Below, piece after piece: positions 7,141 to 13,845 of a DNA stretch of 64,000 nt (positions are counted from its first letter, which is position 1; each line of letters begins with the position of its first letter). The position numbers and the translations under genes were made by a program. This stretch comes from Archaeoglobus neptunius (GTDB taxonomy: Archaea > Halobacteriota > Archaeoglobi > Archaeoglobales > Archaeoglobaceae), in the NCBI RefSeq assembly GCF_016757965.1, contig NZ_JAEKIW010000011.1, forward strand, positions 57,469 through 121,468, read 5' to 3'. The notes below the pieces were generated by a model. The model was not told the origin of the DNA, did no database searches, and saw only the letters and a list, made by a program, of their open reading frames with translations.

Positions 7141-7708
7141 GCTCGATCTCATTCAGGAGGATTCCATTTCTTATTCTTTGCAGGCTATAGATCTGGCTAA
7201 GAACATCATTAACGCCAAAATCCTTGAACTGATGGCTCTCGGTGGAAATCAGAACGTTATAAACGGGCTGCAATACGTGATAAACAAGCTGGATGAGCTG
7301 AAAACTCACCTGAAAACGAGCAATCTGATCCTAAAGGCTCAGGGGAGCATAAAGGTGAGCATTACAGATCTTGACGTTTTGATACACAAAGATGGCAAGC
7401 TAATAGCTGGTTTTGAGCAGAAATTCAGGAGGGATGCAGTTTACAGCCACTTTATCCCGCTAAATGCTGCCCAATACATAACCCTCAAAGATATCAAGAA
7501 GAAGCTCGGCCTGAAACAATTCTACTACCTTTTCCACCTTCCGAAAAACCGTTACATCGTTCTCCCGTTAGCGGACGGCTGGAAAATCGAGAAACTTGGG
7601 AACGGGCACACAAGAACATCCTGCGCATTAGCTCCAGTTGGTGAAGCTCAGAACATGAGTGAGGGGCAGCTAATCAGCTTTCTGAGAAACATAATCAGGG
7701 AGGGGTAA
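7133..7708 (+). CDS. Unknown protein, possible PD-(D/E)xK nuclease fold
   Basis: 191 residues. The segment ITDLDVLIHKDGKLIAGFEQKFR (about residues 79-101) has an acidic D-x-D, then a strand ending in E-x-K, the spacing of the PD-(D/E)xK nuclease core; the following YYLFHLPKNRYIVLPLADGW could be the last core strands. The assignment rests only on this short motif. The N-terminal 70 residues are helical. If correct, it would be a Holliday-junction- or repair-type nuclease of the element. Confidence 0.5.
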   Translation: MNKLDLIQEDSISYSLQAIDLAKNIINAKILELMALGGNQNVINGLQYVINKLDELKTHLKTSNLILKAQGSIKVSITDLDVLIHKDGKLIAGFEQKFRRDAVYSHFIPLNAAQYITLKDIKKKLGLKQFYYLFHLPKNRYIVLPLADGWKIEKLGNGHTRTSCALAPVGEAQNMSEGQLISFLRNIIREG

Positions 7709-7709
7709 G

Positions 7710-7970
7710 ATGTTACATTGCCCATTCTGCAATTTCAAAACTGAAACTTTAATCGGTATGCAGAGGCACATGAAAGTGCACGTTGAAGGCGGTTATTGCC
7801 CTGCATGCGGGCAATCGTTCAGAAATCTTGCCATCCACTTGGCAAGATACGCTGAAAAAGACGATCTGCATCTCATTCTATATGCCACAGTTACAAAATT
7901 AACAACGAATGGAAAGAAGCTTAGGGAGATGAGAGATAGAGTTATCGAGCTTTTGGAGAGATCAGAATGA
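7710..7970 (+). CDS. C2H2-type zinc-finger protein
   Basis: 86 residues. A first finger CPFCNFKTETLIGMQRHMKVH (Cys-x2-Cys, then His pair) is followed by CPACGQSFRNLAIHLAR with another Cys-x2-Cys and histidines. The C-terminal half is helical. Small C2H2 proteins are frequent regulators in archaeal viruses and plasmids. It starts one base after the previous stop and overlaps the next gene as ATGA. Confidence 0.8.
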   Translation: MLHCPFCNFKTETLIGMQRHMKVHVEGGYCPACGQSFRNLAIHLARYAEKDDLHLILYATVTKLTTNGKKLREMRDRVIELLERSE

Positions 7971-8134
7971 AGAGGATCGAAACAGTTACGGAAGTCTGGC
8001 TGAAGTGCAAGCTTACGGGGATGCTAATAACACAAGAGAGATGCTCAGAACTCTATGATGCTAACAAGTGCCCAACATCCTGTGAGAAGGTTTACCGCAA
8101 GGTGAAGAGAAGCAGAACAAGAACCCTCTGGTGA
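7967..8134 (+). CDS. Small cysteine-containing basic protein, 55 residues
   Basis: ATG 7967 overlaps the previous TGA (ATGA); stop TGA at 8132-8134. The product has four cysteines (CKLTGML, ERCSEL, NKCPTSC) and a very basic end (KVKRSRTRTLW), compatible with a small zinc- and nucleic-acid-binding protein. It closes the first rightward operon of the element; the next 300 bases are non-coding. Confidence 0.55.
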   Translation: MKRIETVTEVWLKCKLTGMLITQERCSELYDANKCPTSCEKVYRKVKRSRTRTLW

Positions 8135-8150
8135 GGCCATGGTTCTAACG

Positions 8151-8167
8151 TGCATGAAATTCATGCA
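8151..8167. promoter_or_regulatory. Perfect palindrome TGCATGAA-A-TTCATGCA
   Basis: A 17-bp dyad (8-bp arms around one base) shortly after the end of the upstream operon and about 100 bp before the iteron-like repeats. It may be a protein-binding site for control of the downstream RHH gene or for replication. Confidence 0.45.
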
Positions 8168-8258
8168 TGTCGCAAAACATGTGTGTTCCTACCGAAGAAC
8201 TTTATCCCTATCAGGTGCTGAAAAAGGCCTCAGAATTTTTATCAGAAGTTCAAATGAT

Positions 8259-8397
8259 GTAAGTTGGCAGCCAAGATGCATTAACTCTTTATTATACTTA
8301 TACTTATTTTTGCAAATCGGCTGCCAAGCAGCCAAGCTTGGCTGCCAAGCAGCCAACTTACATGAATTTCTTACAAAACGTGCAAGTTGGCAGCCAA
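8259..8397. repeat. Iteron-like TTGGC(A/T)GCCAA array, possible origin or operator
   Basis: The 11-bp palindrome TTGGCwGCCAA occurs at 8264-8274, 8338-8348 and 8387-8397, with a one-base variant at 8317-8327 and extra GCCAA half-sites at 8331-8335 and 8352-8356. GTAAGTTGGC (8259-8268) returns inverted at 8352-8361. An AT-rich stretch (8278-8316, with TTATACTTATACTT) lies between the sites. The whole 8135-8434 interval has no convincing gene. Arrays like this beside a DNA-binding protein gene are typical of plasmid or virus origins or of autoregulated promoters. Confidence 0.6.
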
Positions 8398-8434
8398 ACG
8401 ACATTTTTCTGGAATTCCTAAAGGAGGGTTCTTA

Positions 8435-9115
8435 ATGGCTGGAAAAGTGAAAATATACATCTACGTGGATGAAGAACTCTATCAAGCTTTCAGAGATTAC
8501 GTTTACTCAAAATACGGAACTCTCCATAAATATCTGGGTGAAGAAATATCAAGAGCCATGGAGCATTACCTTAAAGATCATCGGAGTGCACACACACAAG
8601 AATTTGAGCACATGATTTCGAAACCAAACAAGAAGCACATCAAGCTGCTGGTGTGGCTACTCAAAAACTATCCAGCAGAGGTTCTTTACTCCATCGTTAA
8701 AACCTATATTAACGACAATTACGGGATCGATAAGAGAACGGAAAAGAAGTATCTGCACAGTTTTCTGATAAACGGCGGCTTCGTGAAGATCTTAAAGCCA
8801 ATAAAGGGCAACACGGATTTCATCCTCAGAGTCAATGCCAATGAGATTCTTAACTATCTAAGCAAATTCGTTCCTGAGAAGGAATTAAGGGAGAAATATG
8901 GGATATACAGGGAAGCCTATGAACCGACTGAAGAAATTAGGGGAGAGGAAGAGAGAGAAAGCAAAGGCAGCATAAAAGCCTATGCAGCAGAACGCTATGA
9001 AGCTGGCGATTCTCTTGAAGAGATCCAAGATAGGATTAGCGATTTTGGGTTAGAGTTGGGTAAGAAAGCTATCCGTTCTATTATTAGGAAAGCAAGGAGG
9101 GAGAGCTATGGCTAA
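8435..9115 (+). CDS. DNA-binding protein with RHH-like N-terminus; candidate replication initiator or regulator
   Basis: Start ATG 8435 with AAAGGAGGG upstream (8421-8429). 226 residues. N-terminal RHH-like domain (1-48) paralogous to the 5840-6082 protein; a middle part (about 65-130, LLVWLLKNYPAEVLYSIVKTY to FVKILKPIKGNTDFILRV) that looks like a winged helix; and a charged C-terminal region ending in KKAIRSIIRKARRES. It directly follows the palindrome array, which it most likely binds. Whether it starts replication or only regulates cannot be told from sequence. Confidence 0.7.
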   Translation: MAGKVKIYIYVDEELYQAFRDYVYSKYGTLHKYLGEEISRAMEHYLKDHRSAHTQEFEHMISKPNKKHIKLLVWLLKNYPAEVLYSIVKTYINDNYGIDKRTEKKYLHSFLINGGFVKILKPIKGNTDFILRVNANEILNYLSKFVPEKELREKYGIYREAYEPTEEIRGEEERESKGSIKAYAAERYEAGDSLEEIQDRISDFGLELGKKAIRSIIRKARRESYG

Positions 9116-9329
9116 ATTCTACGTTAAAGATAACCTTGAGAACGCACCAGTCAGGGTTACGGTTGTTATCCCAAGAAGACTGTTTGAAGAAGCTGAAGAG
9201 GCTGCAAAATACTTTGGAAAGGGTAGCATTGAGAACTTGATAACGTTCCTTCTTCAGAATTTCGTGGAAGAGCTTAAAGAAATGGGTTATAATGTCAAGC
9301 CATTTTGGGAGGAGAAAACAAGGCGGTGA
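9108..9329 (+). CDS. RHH-type small protein
   Basis: 73 residues: strand PVRVTVVIPRRLFEEAEEAA followed by GSIENLITFLLQNFVEEL, the RHH order. It overlaps the previous gene by eight bases. Probably a regulator or partner of the preceding DNA-binding protein. Confidence 0.65.
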   Translation: MAKFYVKDNLENAPVRVTVVIPRRLFEEAEEAAKYFGKGSIENLITFLLQNFVEELKEMGYNVKPFWEEKTRR

Positions 9330-9333
9330 TAGG

Positions 9334-9528
9334 GTGAGTAACGTTATACTGTTTTACCAGCAGAATTTAGGCGGAAAAACCAGAGGGAAACATGAAAATT
9401 GCCCAAAATGTGGGGGCGTGATGAAACGCATTTACATGAAGTTCCAGTATTGCAAGAGCTCTACTTTTAGAGCTGTTGGCTGGTTATGTTTGGAATGCTT
9501 CCACGTGGAGGTCGATAAGCATGTGTAG
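9334..9528 (+). CDS. Small zinc-ribbon protein
   Basis: GTG start at 9334 follows AGG; the earlier start at 9292 would lie inside the previous gene. 64 residues with CPKCGG and CLECF, spaced about 30 residues apart, forming a four-cysteine zinc ribbon. Likely nucleic-acid binding. The stop lies inside the next small gene. Confidence 0.6.
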   Translation: MSNVILFYQQNLGGKTRGKHENCPKCGGVMKRIYMKFQYCKSSTFRAVGWLCLECFHVEVDKHV

Positions 9529-9706
9529 CGGTTTTGATTGCCGTTATTGTGAGCATTATTCTCGTTTGTTTGGGATCTGCTTGATTGAGCTGTTATGGGA
9601 AGTTGGAGAGGAGTTGAGGAGGAAAAGGAGGGATCGGCTTGATAGAGGGTTTAGTTCAGAGTGTGGTGGTTGGAGCAGTCTTTGGGTTTATGGTAGCTCT
9701 GCTTGA
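9521..9706 (+). CDS. Small cysteine-rich protein, 61 residues
   Basis: ATG 9521 overlaps the previous stop. N-terminal CSGFDCRYCEHYSRLFGICL has four cysteines, like a small metal site; the middle is a basic helix (EELRRKRRDRLDR). The C-terminal part after 9639 shares its DNA with an overlapping TTG-started frame, so the true ending is less certain. Confidence 0.45.
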   Translation: MCSGFDCRYCEHYSRLFGICLIELLWEVGEELRRKRRDRLDRGFSSECGGWSSLWVYGSSA

Positions 9707-9755
9707 TGAGTTGATGTCACGGATGCTGAGGAAATTAAGGAGGCTGAGAAGATGA
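9639..9755 (+). CDS. Small membrane protein, 38 residues, TTG start
   Basis: TTG at 9639 follows a strong ribosome-binding site (AAAGGAGGGA, 9624-9633). The frame encodes one membrane helix (VVVGAVFGFMVALLDEL) and a strongly basic tail (LRKLRRLRR). Its TGA overlaps the ATG of the next gene. This arrangement, a membrane helix with positive cytoplasmic tail, resembles small virion membrane proteins. Confidence 0.55.
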   Translation: MIEGLVQSVVVGAVFGFMVALLDELMSRMLRKLRRLRR

Positions 9756-9862
9756 AGGCGGTAGAGGAGTTTGGAGAGTTGGAGAGATGTATTATTGCAG
9801 GGCTTGTGGGTGGAGCGGAGATAAGAAGGAGCTACAGGAGGGAAATAGATGAAAAAGGGTAA
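9752..9862 (+). CDS. Small unknown protein, 36 residues
   Basis: ATG 9752 overlaps the preceding TGA (ATGA); stop TAA 9860-9862. Short helical sequence with a GLVGGAEIRRSYRREI motif. Its 3' end overlaps the next gene's ATG (9849). Supported only by the overlapping-stop-start pattern of this operon. Confidence 0.4.
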   Translation: MKAVEEFGELERCIIAGLVGGAEIRRSYRREIDEKG

Positions 9863-10112
9863 GAGGATCAAGCTGGTTCTGGAAGTTCAGGCAAAGGATG
9901 ACGTTGGAATACTGGAAATCGGGATGGCGATCGGAGGGATGATAAAGGATCTGGAGAGCATGGCCTACAGGTATGCAGCCTACTATGAGATTGAGAACAA
10001 GAACAGTTGCAGGTTCAGTATTGAGGATCTGGAAGAAGATGAGGATGGAGAAGAGGAGGAAGGAGCGATCCCACCAAACAGCCATTTTAAGAGTTTAAGG
10101 GATGTGATATGA
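9849..10112 (+). CDS. Acidic unknown protein, 87 residues
   Basis: Begins basic (KKGKRIKLVLEV), continues as an alpha/beta segment and ends with a run of acidic residues (LEEDEDGEEEEG) before a short tail. No family recognised. ATGA-type overlap with the P-loop gene that follows. Confidence 0.6.
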   Translation: MKKGKRIKLVLEVQAKDDVGILEIGMAIGGMIKDLESMAYRYAAYYEIENKNSCRFSIEDLEEDEDGEEEEGAIPPNSHFKSLRDVI

Positions 10113-10783
10113 TGTTGGTTGATGTTTCAGTTTGGGAAGTAAAAAGAGAAGGGGAAAACATAATAATAGGCTTTGATGGGGCTTCAGGAGGGGGCAAAAC
10201 CACGCTTGTGAACAAGCTTGCAGAGATCCTTGAGCGAGAGGGCTACAATGTTGGAGTTGTTCAGGAAGTCGTCAGAGGCGTTTTCGAAGAGTTTCAGAAA
10301 AGATATGGATTTAACAACCTTACAGAGTTGAGGGCAAGCTCCCGAATTGCAGAATTTCAAAAGCTATGTTTGTGGGAACAGTATTTGCAAGAAGAGCTTA
10401 TGATGGATGAGCACGATATAGTTCTCAGCGATAGAACTCTTTTCGGCAATGAATTCTTTACCCTGCTTTACTGTAATAAAGATTCTAAAGCTCTAAACGA
10501 ATATTTCAGCAAACTGGACGAGCTCTTAAGGGTTAGGAAGCTAACGCATGGGAAAATCTACGATGCTGTTGTAATCGTCCACCCATTACCTCCTGAAATC
10601 GATGTTGATGATGGGTTCAGATCAACAGATCTACCTTACAGAGAGGTTCAAACCTTCACGATAAGGCAGCTTGCAAAAGCATATGTTGATCGCATAATAG
10701 AGCTGGAAACGGCGGATCTGTGGGAGAGGGTTAACTTGGTTAAACCTCTTATTGATTATCTTGTTGTTGAAACGTTGATCTAA
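10109..10783 (+). CDS. P-loop NTPase, nucleotide-kinase-like (AAA_28-type)
   Basis: 224 residues. Walker A GASGGGKTT (about residues 25-33), followed by a helix, and IVLSDRTLFGNEFF (about 108-121), the DR motif seen at the Mg/substrate site of dNMP-kinase-like and NadR/Ttd14-like (AAA_28) P-loop proteins. A hydrophobic strand, DAVVIVHPLPPEIDVDDGFR, precedes the region where a lid is expected. Likely phosphorylates a nucleotide or cofactor, or acts as an ATP-driven accessory protein. An isolated virus-encoded kinase of this kind would support nucleotide supply. The substrate is unknown. Confidence 0.75.
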   Translation: MMLVDVSVWEVKREGENIIIGFDGASGGGKTTLVNKLAEILEREGYNVGVVQEVVRGVFEEFQKRYGFNNLTELRASSRIAEFQKLCLWEQYLQEELMMDEHDIVLSDRTLFGNEFFTLLYCNKDSKALNEYFSKLDELLRVRKLTHGKIYDAVVIVHPLPPEIDVDDGFRSTDLPYREVQTFTIRQLAKAYVDRIIELETADLWERVNLVKPLIDYLVVETLI

Positions 10784-10866
10784 TTTTTTATAAGTTTGAT
10801 CGGTTAGACCCTCACTCGAGCATTTATAGTTGATAAGTTGATTTGAATTGATTGGTGTTGATGCTG

Positions 10867-10912
10867 ATGTTGATCAACATGTTGATTTCACCACGAATTG
10901 TTAAAGAGGTTT
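10867..10912 (+). promoter_or_regulatory. GTTGATCAAC dyad and shared element promoter
   Basis: ATGTTGATCAACAT (10867-10880) is a perfect 14-bp palindrome within a stretch rich in GTTGAT. It is followed by ACGAATTGTTAAAGAGGTTT (10893-10912), nearly identical to 16257-16276 and similar to 13429-13442; each stands 20-40 bases before a gene and contains a TATA-like TTAAAG core. Probably a promoter used by several operons of the element. Confidence 0.55.
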
Positions 10913-10930
10913 GAATCAACATTTATCAAC

Positions 10931-11428
10931 ATGTCTGAAGATGCTGATGAGAAAAAGAAGGTTGTTTGCCTGAACTGTGGGCACGTTTGGGAAACTACAG
11001 CAAAAAGGCCACAATGCTCAATCTGCAAATCAACAAGGGTTGAGGATGTTGATTCTGCTGATGTGGATGTTGATGTGGATGTTGATCAACATGCTGAATC
11101 AAAAGATGTTGAGGATTTCTTTGAGCTTGATGATTCAGCAATTGATGAGCTTGTGAGTGATAAGCCTAAGAAGAAAGGCAGGAAGAAAAAGCAGAAGGCT
11201 GAGAATAAAGCAGATAACGAAGAGAAAAAGGGCTTTTCAATCCGAGGAGGGCTTAAATCAATAGGCGGTAAGGTTGGATCGGGAGTAATACTTATCGGCG
11301 TGGGAATTCTGTTCATGTTCTTCATTCTGAGGGGAATTGCAGCAAGGAAAAGCAAGAAGATCATAGAGGATATGGGAGTGGATGTTCAGGAAGAACAGGG
11401 CTTTGATCCCTATTCAGCTTTGGGGTGA
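10931..11428 (+). CDS. Zinc-ribbon protein with C-terminal membrane anchor
   Basis: Start ATG 10931, about 20-30 bases after the promoter motif (leaderless type). 165 residues: zinc ribbon CLNCGHVW...CSICKS (about 14-34), an acidic stretch with DVDVDVDV, a lysine-rich hinge (KKKGRKKKQK), then a membrane segment GVILIGVGILFMFFILRG (about 120-138). A soluble metal-binding head on a membrane anchor fits a virion or assembly membrane protein. No family recognised. Confidence 0.65.
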   Translation: MSEDADEKKKVVCLNCGHVWETTAKRPQCSICKSTRVEDVDSADVDVDVDVDQHAESKDVEDFFELDDSAIDELVSDKPKKKGRKKKQKAENKADNEEKKGFSIRGGLKSIGGKVGSGVILIGVGILFMFFILRGIAARKSKKIIEDMGVDVQEEQGFDPYSALG

Positions 11429-11432
11429 TTAG

Positions 11433-11600
11433 GTGCTCGGATCTCTGAAAGCTCTCAACAGTATAGTTGATCAGCTTAACAAGTTGCTGGAGAGAGAGGA
11501 TATTCAGAGAAAGCTTAAGGGTGAAGGAGTTAAGGGCAAGCTGGAGATTGAAGGTTATCAAATTTATTTTCTGATCAAAAGGGAGGGAGAGAATGAGTGA
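11433..11600 (+). CDS. Small unknown protein, 55 residues, GTG start
   Basis: GTG 11433 comes four bases after the previous stop. The product has an amphipathic helix (SLKALNSIVDQLNKLLERE) and a short beta-like end (KLEIEGYQIYFLIKRE). It overlaps the following gene by eight bases. Its packing between genes supports it. Confidence 0.5.
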   Translation: MLGSLKALNSIVDQLNKLLEREDIQRKLKGEGVKGKLEIEGYQIYFLIKREGENE

Positions 11601-12195
11601 TGAGGAAATCTTTGAACAGCTAAGCAGCAAAGATATAACGGCAGATCTGGAAATTAAAGCTGAAAGTAAAGCTGAAAGAACAGAGGAAAGAGCGGAAGGA
11701 GAAGGAGAGAGTGGAGAGGAGTTTGAAATCCCAGATACAGATCATGCTTTAACTGAATTCATTGAGATGGGAATTGAATATACTGATGAACATGCAAGGC
11801 AGTTAAGGCAGAGGGGCTTTGAAGTTCCTGAGGTAAATAAACCTCTTTGGGAGAAATTTGCAAAACCTTTCCTCAATAGAGCATTCTGGTATTTCTTTCC
11901 TGAATCAGATGGAATGGTAGATCCAAGGCTGGCATTATTGGCAGGAGGGGCATTAACGGCTTTGGCGGTCGCTCCTTCTCTCATTGGGATAGTGAGGTAT
12001 TACAGAAAACAGGATGAGAAGGAAAAGAGAAGGGTGCAGAACGATAAACCCAAAACGATCAAGCAGGCTCAGAAGGAGCAGATAAAGGAAGTTGCAAAGG
12101 AGGCTGAAGAGGAGAAGCAAAAGCAAATTGAGCAGGCAATCAGGGAATCACCATACCTAAAACGAATCAAGTATGAAGAGTTTGCTGGAATTTAA
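11593..12195 (+). CDS. Single-pass membrane protein with acidic N-terminus and helical tail
   Basis: 200 residues: acidic, low-complexity N-terminus (EERAEGEGESGEE), a membrane segment LALLAGGALTALAVAPSLIG (about 116-135), then a strongly charged helix (about 145-190, likely coiled coil). GGAGGGAGAG upstream is a plausible ribosome-binding site. Position just before the packaging-type ATPase suggests a structural or assembly membrane protein. Family unknown. Confidence 0.65.
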   Translation: MSDEEIFEQLSSKDITADLEIKAESKAERTEERAEGEGESGEEFEIPDTDHALTEFIEMGIEYTDEHARQLRQRGFEVPEVNKPLWEKFAKPFLNRAFWYFFPESDGMVDPRLALLAGGALTALAVAPSLIGIVRYYRKQDEKEKRRVQNDKPKTIKQAQKEQIKEVAKEAEEEKQKQIEQAIRESPYLKRIKYEEFAGI

Positions 12196-12240
12196 TTTTC
12201 ACTAATTTATTTATCCTTGGGGATTCCTTGGGGTGATCTC

Positions 12241-12921
12241 ATGGATTACAAGTTTATGAAGAATGCTCACATGATGGTAGCTGCTCCAACGGGCGGTGGG
12301 AAAAGCTATTTCGTTGGCTGGATGGCTGAAAAGCTGTATCAAGCTGGAAGAAGGTTCATAATTCTGGATACAAAAACAAGAAATCACATCGGGCTGGTTG
12401 CTTTGAAAAAGCTCAAACTGCTCAAAATTAAGCCAAACACTCAATACGATTACTGGAAGCTAATCAATTACGATCAGGTTCTATGCATTCCAACAGAAAG
12501 AACGAAAACAAAGGAGCTAATTAACCACTACAGGGCGATTCTGGATACAGTCTTTGCAGCAAAAAAGCCAATTACGGTTTTTGTTGAAGAAGCTCACAAC
12601 TACAACCCAAACCCTCACGTTCCCGATGAGCTGCTGGAGTTGATAGCAAGGGAAGGGAGGAGTTCAAGAATCAACTTGGTTTTCATAACTCAGAGAATTC
12701 AGGATTTCCCTAAGCTGTTGTGGAGTCAATGTAAGCTCACGTATCTGTTCAAGTTCATGATTCCCCAAGACGTGAAGTATATAGCAAGGATGATTCCAAA
12801 CTTTGAGGAGATTAACAGAGAGTTGCAAAAGCACGATTGCCTTGAATACGATCACGAATCAAATGAGGTAAGGATTATCAGGGCTTCAGAAATCATAAGG
12901 AGGACGAGGCATTATGGTTAA
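12241..12921 (+). CDS. HerA/FtsK-type ATPase, candidate genome-packaging ATPase
   Basis: ATG 12241 has GGGGTGAT upstream (12229-12236); a TTG at 12217 is possible. 226 residues: Walker A APTGGGKS (about 15-22), Walker B ITVFVEEAHNY (about 111-121), a sensor-like VFITQRIQDFP (about 147-157). The short form, without extra domains, resembles the A32-like packaging ATPases of membrane-containing tailless viruses (PRD1, STIV, sphaerolipovirus groups) and the HerA/VirB4-related ATPases of archaeal elements. It would push genomes into capsids or move DNA. Confidence 0.8.
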   Translation: MDYKFMKNAHMMVAAPTGGGKSYFVGWMAEKLYQAGRRFIILDTKTRNHIGLVALKKLKLLKIKPNTQYDYWKLINYDQVLCIPTERTKTKELINHYRAILDTVFAAKKPITVFVEEAHNYNPNPHVPDELLELIAREGRSSRINLVFITQRIQDFPKLLWSQCKLTYLFKFMIPQDVKYIARMIPNFEEINRELQKHDCLEYDHESNEVRIIRASEIIRRTRHYG

Positions 12922-13189
12922 GATCAACCGTTTGATCTGGGATGAGTGGAATCTTAATCACATAGCCAAGCATGGAGTCAGCAAAAAAGAGGTAGAAATA
13001 GCTGTAGGGGATAAGAGGGCTGTAATTTGGAAACATAGAGGGAGATACGTTATGGTAGCTTCTTCTCATGGAAGGGTTCTTTTTATCGTTTTGGAGAAAG
13101 TTAGAGGGGAGAAGAACGCATACTATGTTATTACAGCGAGGGATGCAACGAACTCCGAGAAAAGGATATATAGAACGAGGGGGAAATGA
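12914..13189 (+). CDS. BrnT-like (RelE-fold) toxin family protein
   Basis: 91 residues. IWDEWNLNHIAKHGVSKKEVE at the start and ITARDATNSEKRIYR at the end match the BrnT family pattern (W-D-x-x-K-x-x-x-N-x-x-K-H-G-V and A-R-x-A-T-x-x-E-x-x-x-Y). BrnT proteins are ribonuclease-type toxins paired with an antitoxin. It overlaps the ATPase gene by eight bases and is followed immediately by a small gene that could be the antitoxin. Confidence 0.75.
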   Translation: MVKINRLIWDEWNLNHIAKHGVSKKEVEIAVGDKRAVIWKHRGRYVMVASSHGRVLFIVLEKVRGEKNAYYVITARDATNSEKRIYRTRGK

Positions 13190-13429
13190 ATGATGATGAA
13201 ATTGCCCCGATATACTGAAGAAGAAATAGAAAAAATAGATGCTGAAATCAGGAAATTAGTAGAGTCGGGTAAAGCTGAATTTAAACCGGTTGATGAATTT
13301 CCTGAATTTAAGGATGCAAAATTCGTTTCAGTTTATATAGGAGATAAGATATTTGTGAGAGGCCATTACCGCAAGATCAACGGAAAAAGGGTTTACATTA
13401 AACCCCATTTCAGGAAAAAAAGAAAGTAA
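13190..13429 (+). CDS. Small unknown protein, possible antitoxin partner
   Basis: Directly follows the BrnT-like gene with no gap; start ATG 13190, 13193 or 13196. 79 residues: helical N-terminus (EEEIEKIDAEIRKLVESG), then a beta-rich basic C-terminus (IFVRGHYRKINGKRVYIKPH). It does not look like the usual BrnA antitoxin, so the pairing rests on position alone. Confidence 0.55.
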   Translation: MMMKLPRYTEEEIEKIDAEIRKLVESGKAEFKPVDEFPEFKDAKFVSVYIGDKIFVRGHYRKINGKRVYIKPHFRKKRK

Positions 13430-13442
13430 CGAATTATTAAAG
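13429..13442 (+). promoter_or_regulatory. Copy of the shared element promoter motif
   Basis: ACGAATTATTAAAG overlaps the end of the preceding gene and lies 24 bases before the ATG at 13466. The same core is found at 10893 and 16257. Confidence 0.5.
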
Positions 13443-13465
13443 TTCTAACTCTTTTTATTTAGTTT

Positions 13466-13621
13466 ATGAGATGGTATAGTATTTCAGTTAGTCAACAAAC
13501 CCTTAACAAGCTGAAAAAGTTGAAAGAAAGGGTTGAGAGCGTTACGGGGAAGAAATGGAGCATGAATGATATTATTTCCGCATTGATAAGGGAAGGAGGG
13601 GATAAGATTGGTGAAACCTAA
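13466..13621 (+). CDS. Small RHH-type protein, 51 residues
   Basis: ATG 13466, stop 13619-13621. Strand WYSISVSQQTLNKLKKLKER followed by SMNDIISALIREGG is the RHH pattern. Leaderless-type start after the motif at 13429. The stop overlaps the GTG of the next gene. Likely controls the structural-gene operon. Confidence 0.6.
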   Translation: MRWYSISVSQQTLNKLKKLKERVESVTGKKWSMNDIISALIREGGDKIGET

Positions 13622-13841
13622 GCTTGCTTATCAGGAAAAGTTAATTGATGATGAGGGCAAGAAAAAGGTAGTTCAAACTGTTTTCCTCGATGTTCCATCT
13701 AAGGGCAGCGATGAAAAGAGGATTCTAAGCGTGGTTATCAGAAATCAGAAGAAAACGAAAACAAAGCAGGCGGATTTGAAGATCATCGGGATAAGACCGC
13801 ATGGGCAGATGGGTTTGGAGATAATTCTGAAGGAGGATTGA
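13611..13841 (+). CDS. Small unknown beta-rich protein
   Basis: GTG 13611 (TTG 13608 also possible) after GGAGGGG (13594-13600). 76 residues with alternating strands (KKVVQTVFLDVP, KRILSVVIRNQKK, DLKIIGIRPHG, GLEIILKED). Could be a small beta-barrel or capsid-accessory protein; no family recognised. Four bases before the large gene. Confidence 0.6.
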   Translation: MKPKLAYQEKLIDDEGKKKVVQTVFLDVPSKGSDEKRILSVVIRNQKKTKTKQADLKIIGIRPHGQMGLEIILKED

Positions 13842-13845
13842 TAAA

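Noticed and set aside
8139..8435. Open frame of 98 codons across the iteron region
   Set aside because: Its codons simply translate the TTGGC repeats and AT-rich spacer, and it would overlap the ribosome-binding site of the real gene at 8435.
9656..10085. Two minus-strand open frames of 71 and 97 codons
   Set aside because: They are antisense to the packed rightward genes and consist of low-complexity Leu/Ser/Pro-rich sequence.
13190..13429. BrnA antitoxin
   Set aside because: The position fits but the sequence does not show the BrnA pattern, so only a possible partner is reported.
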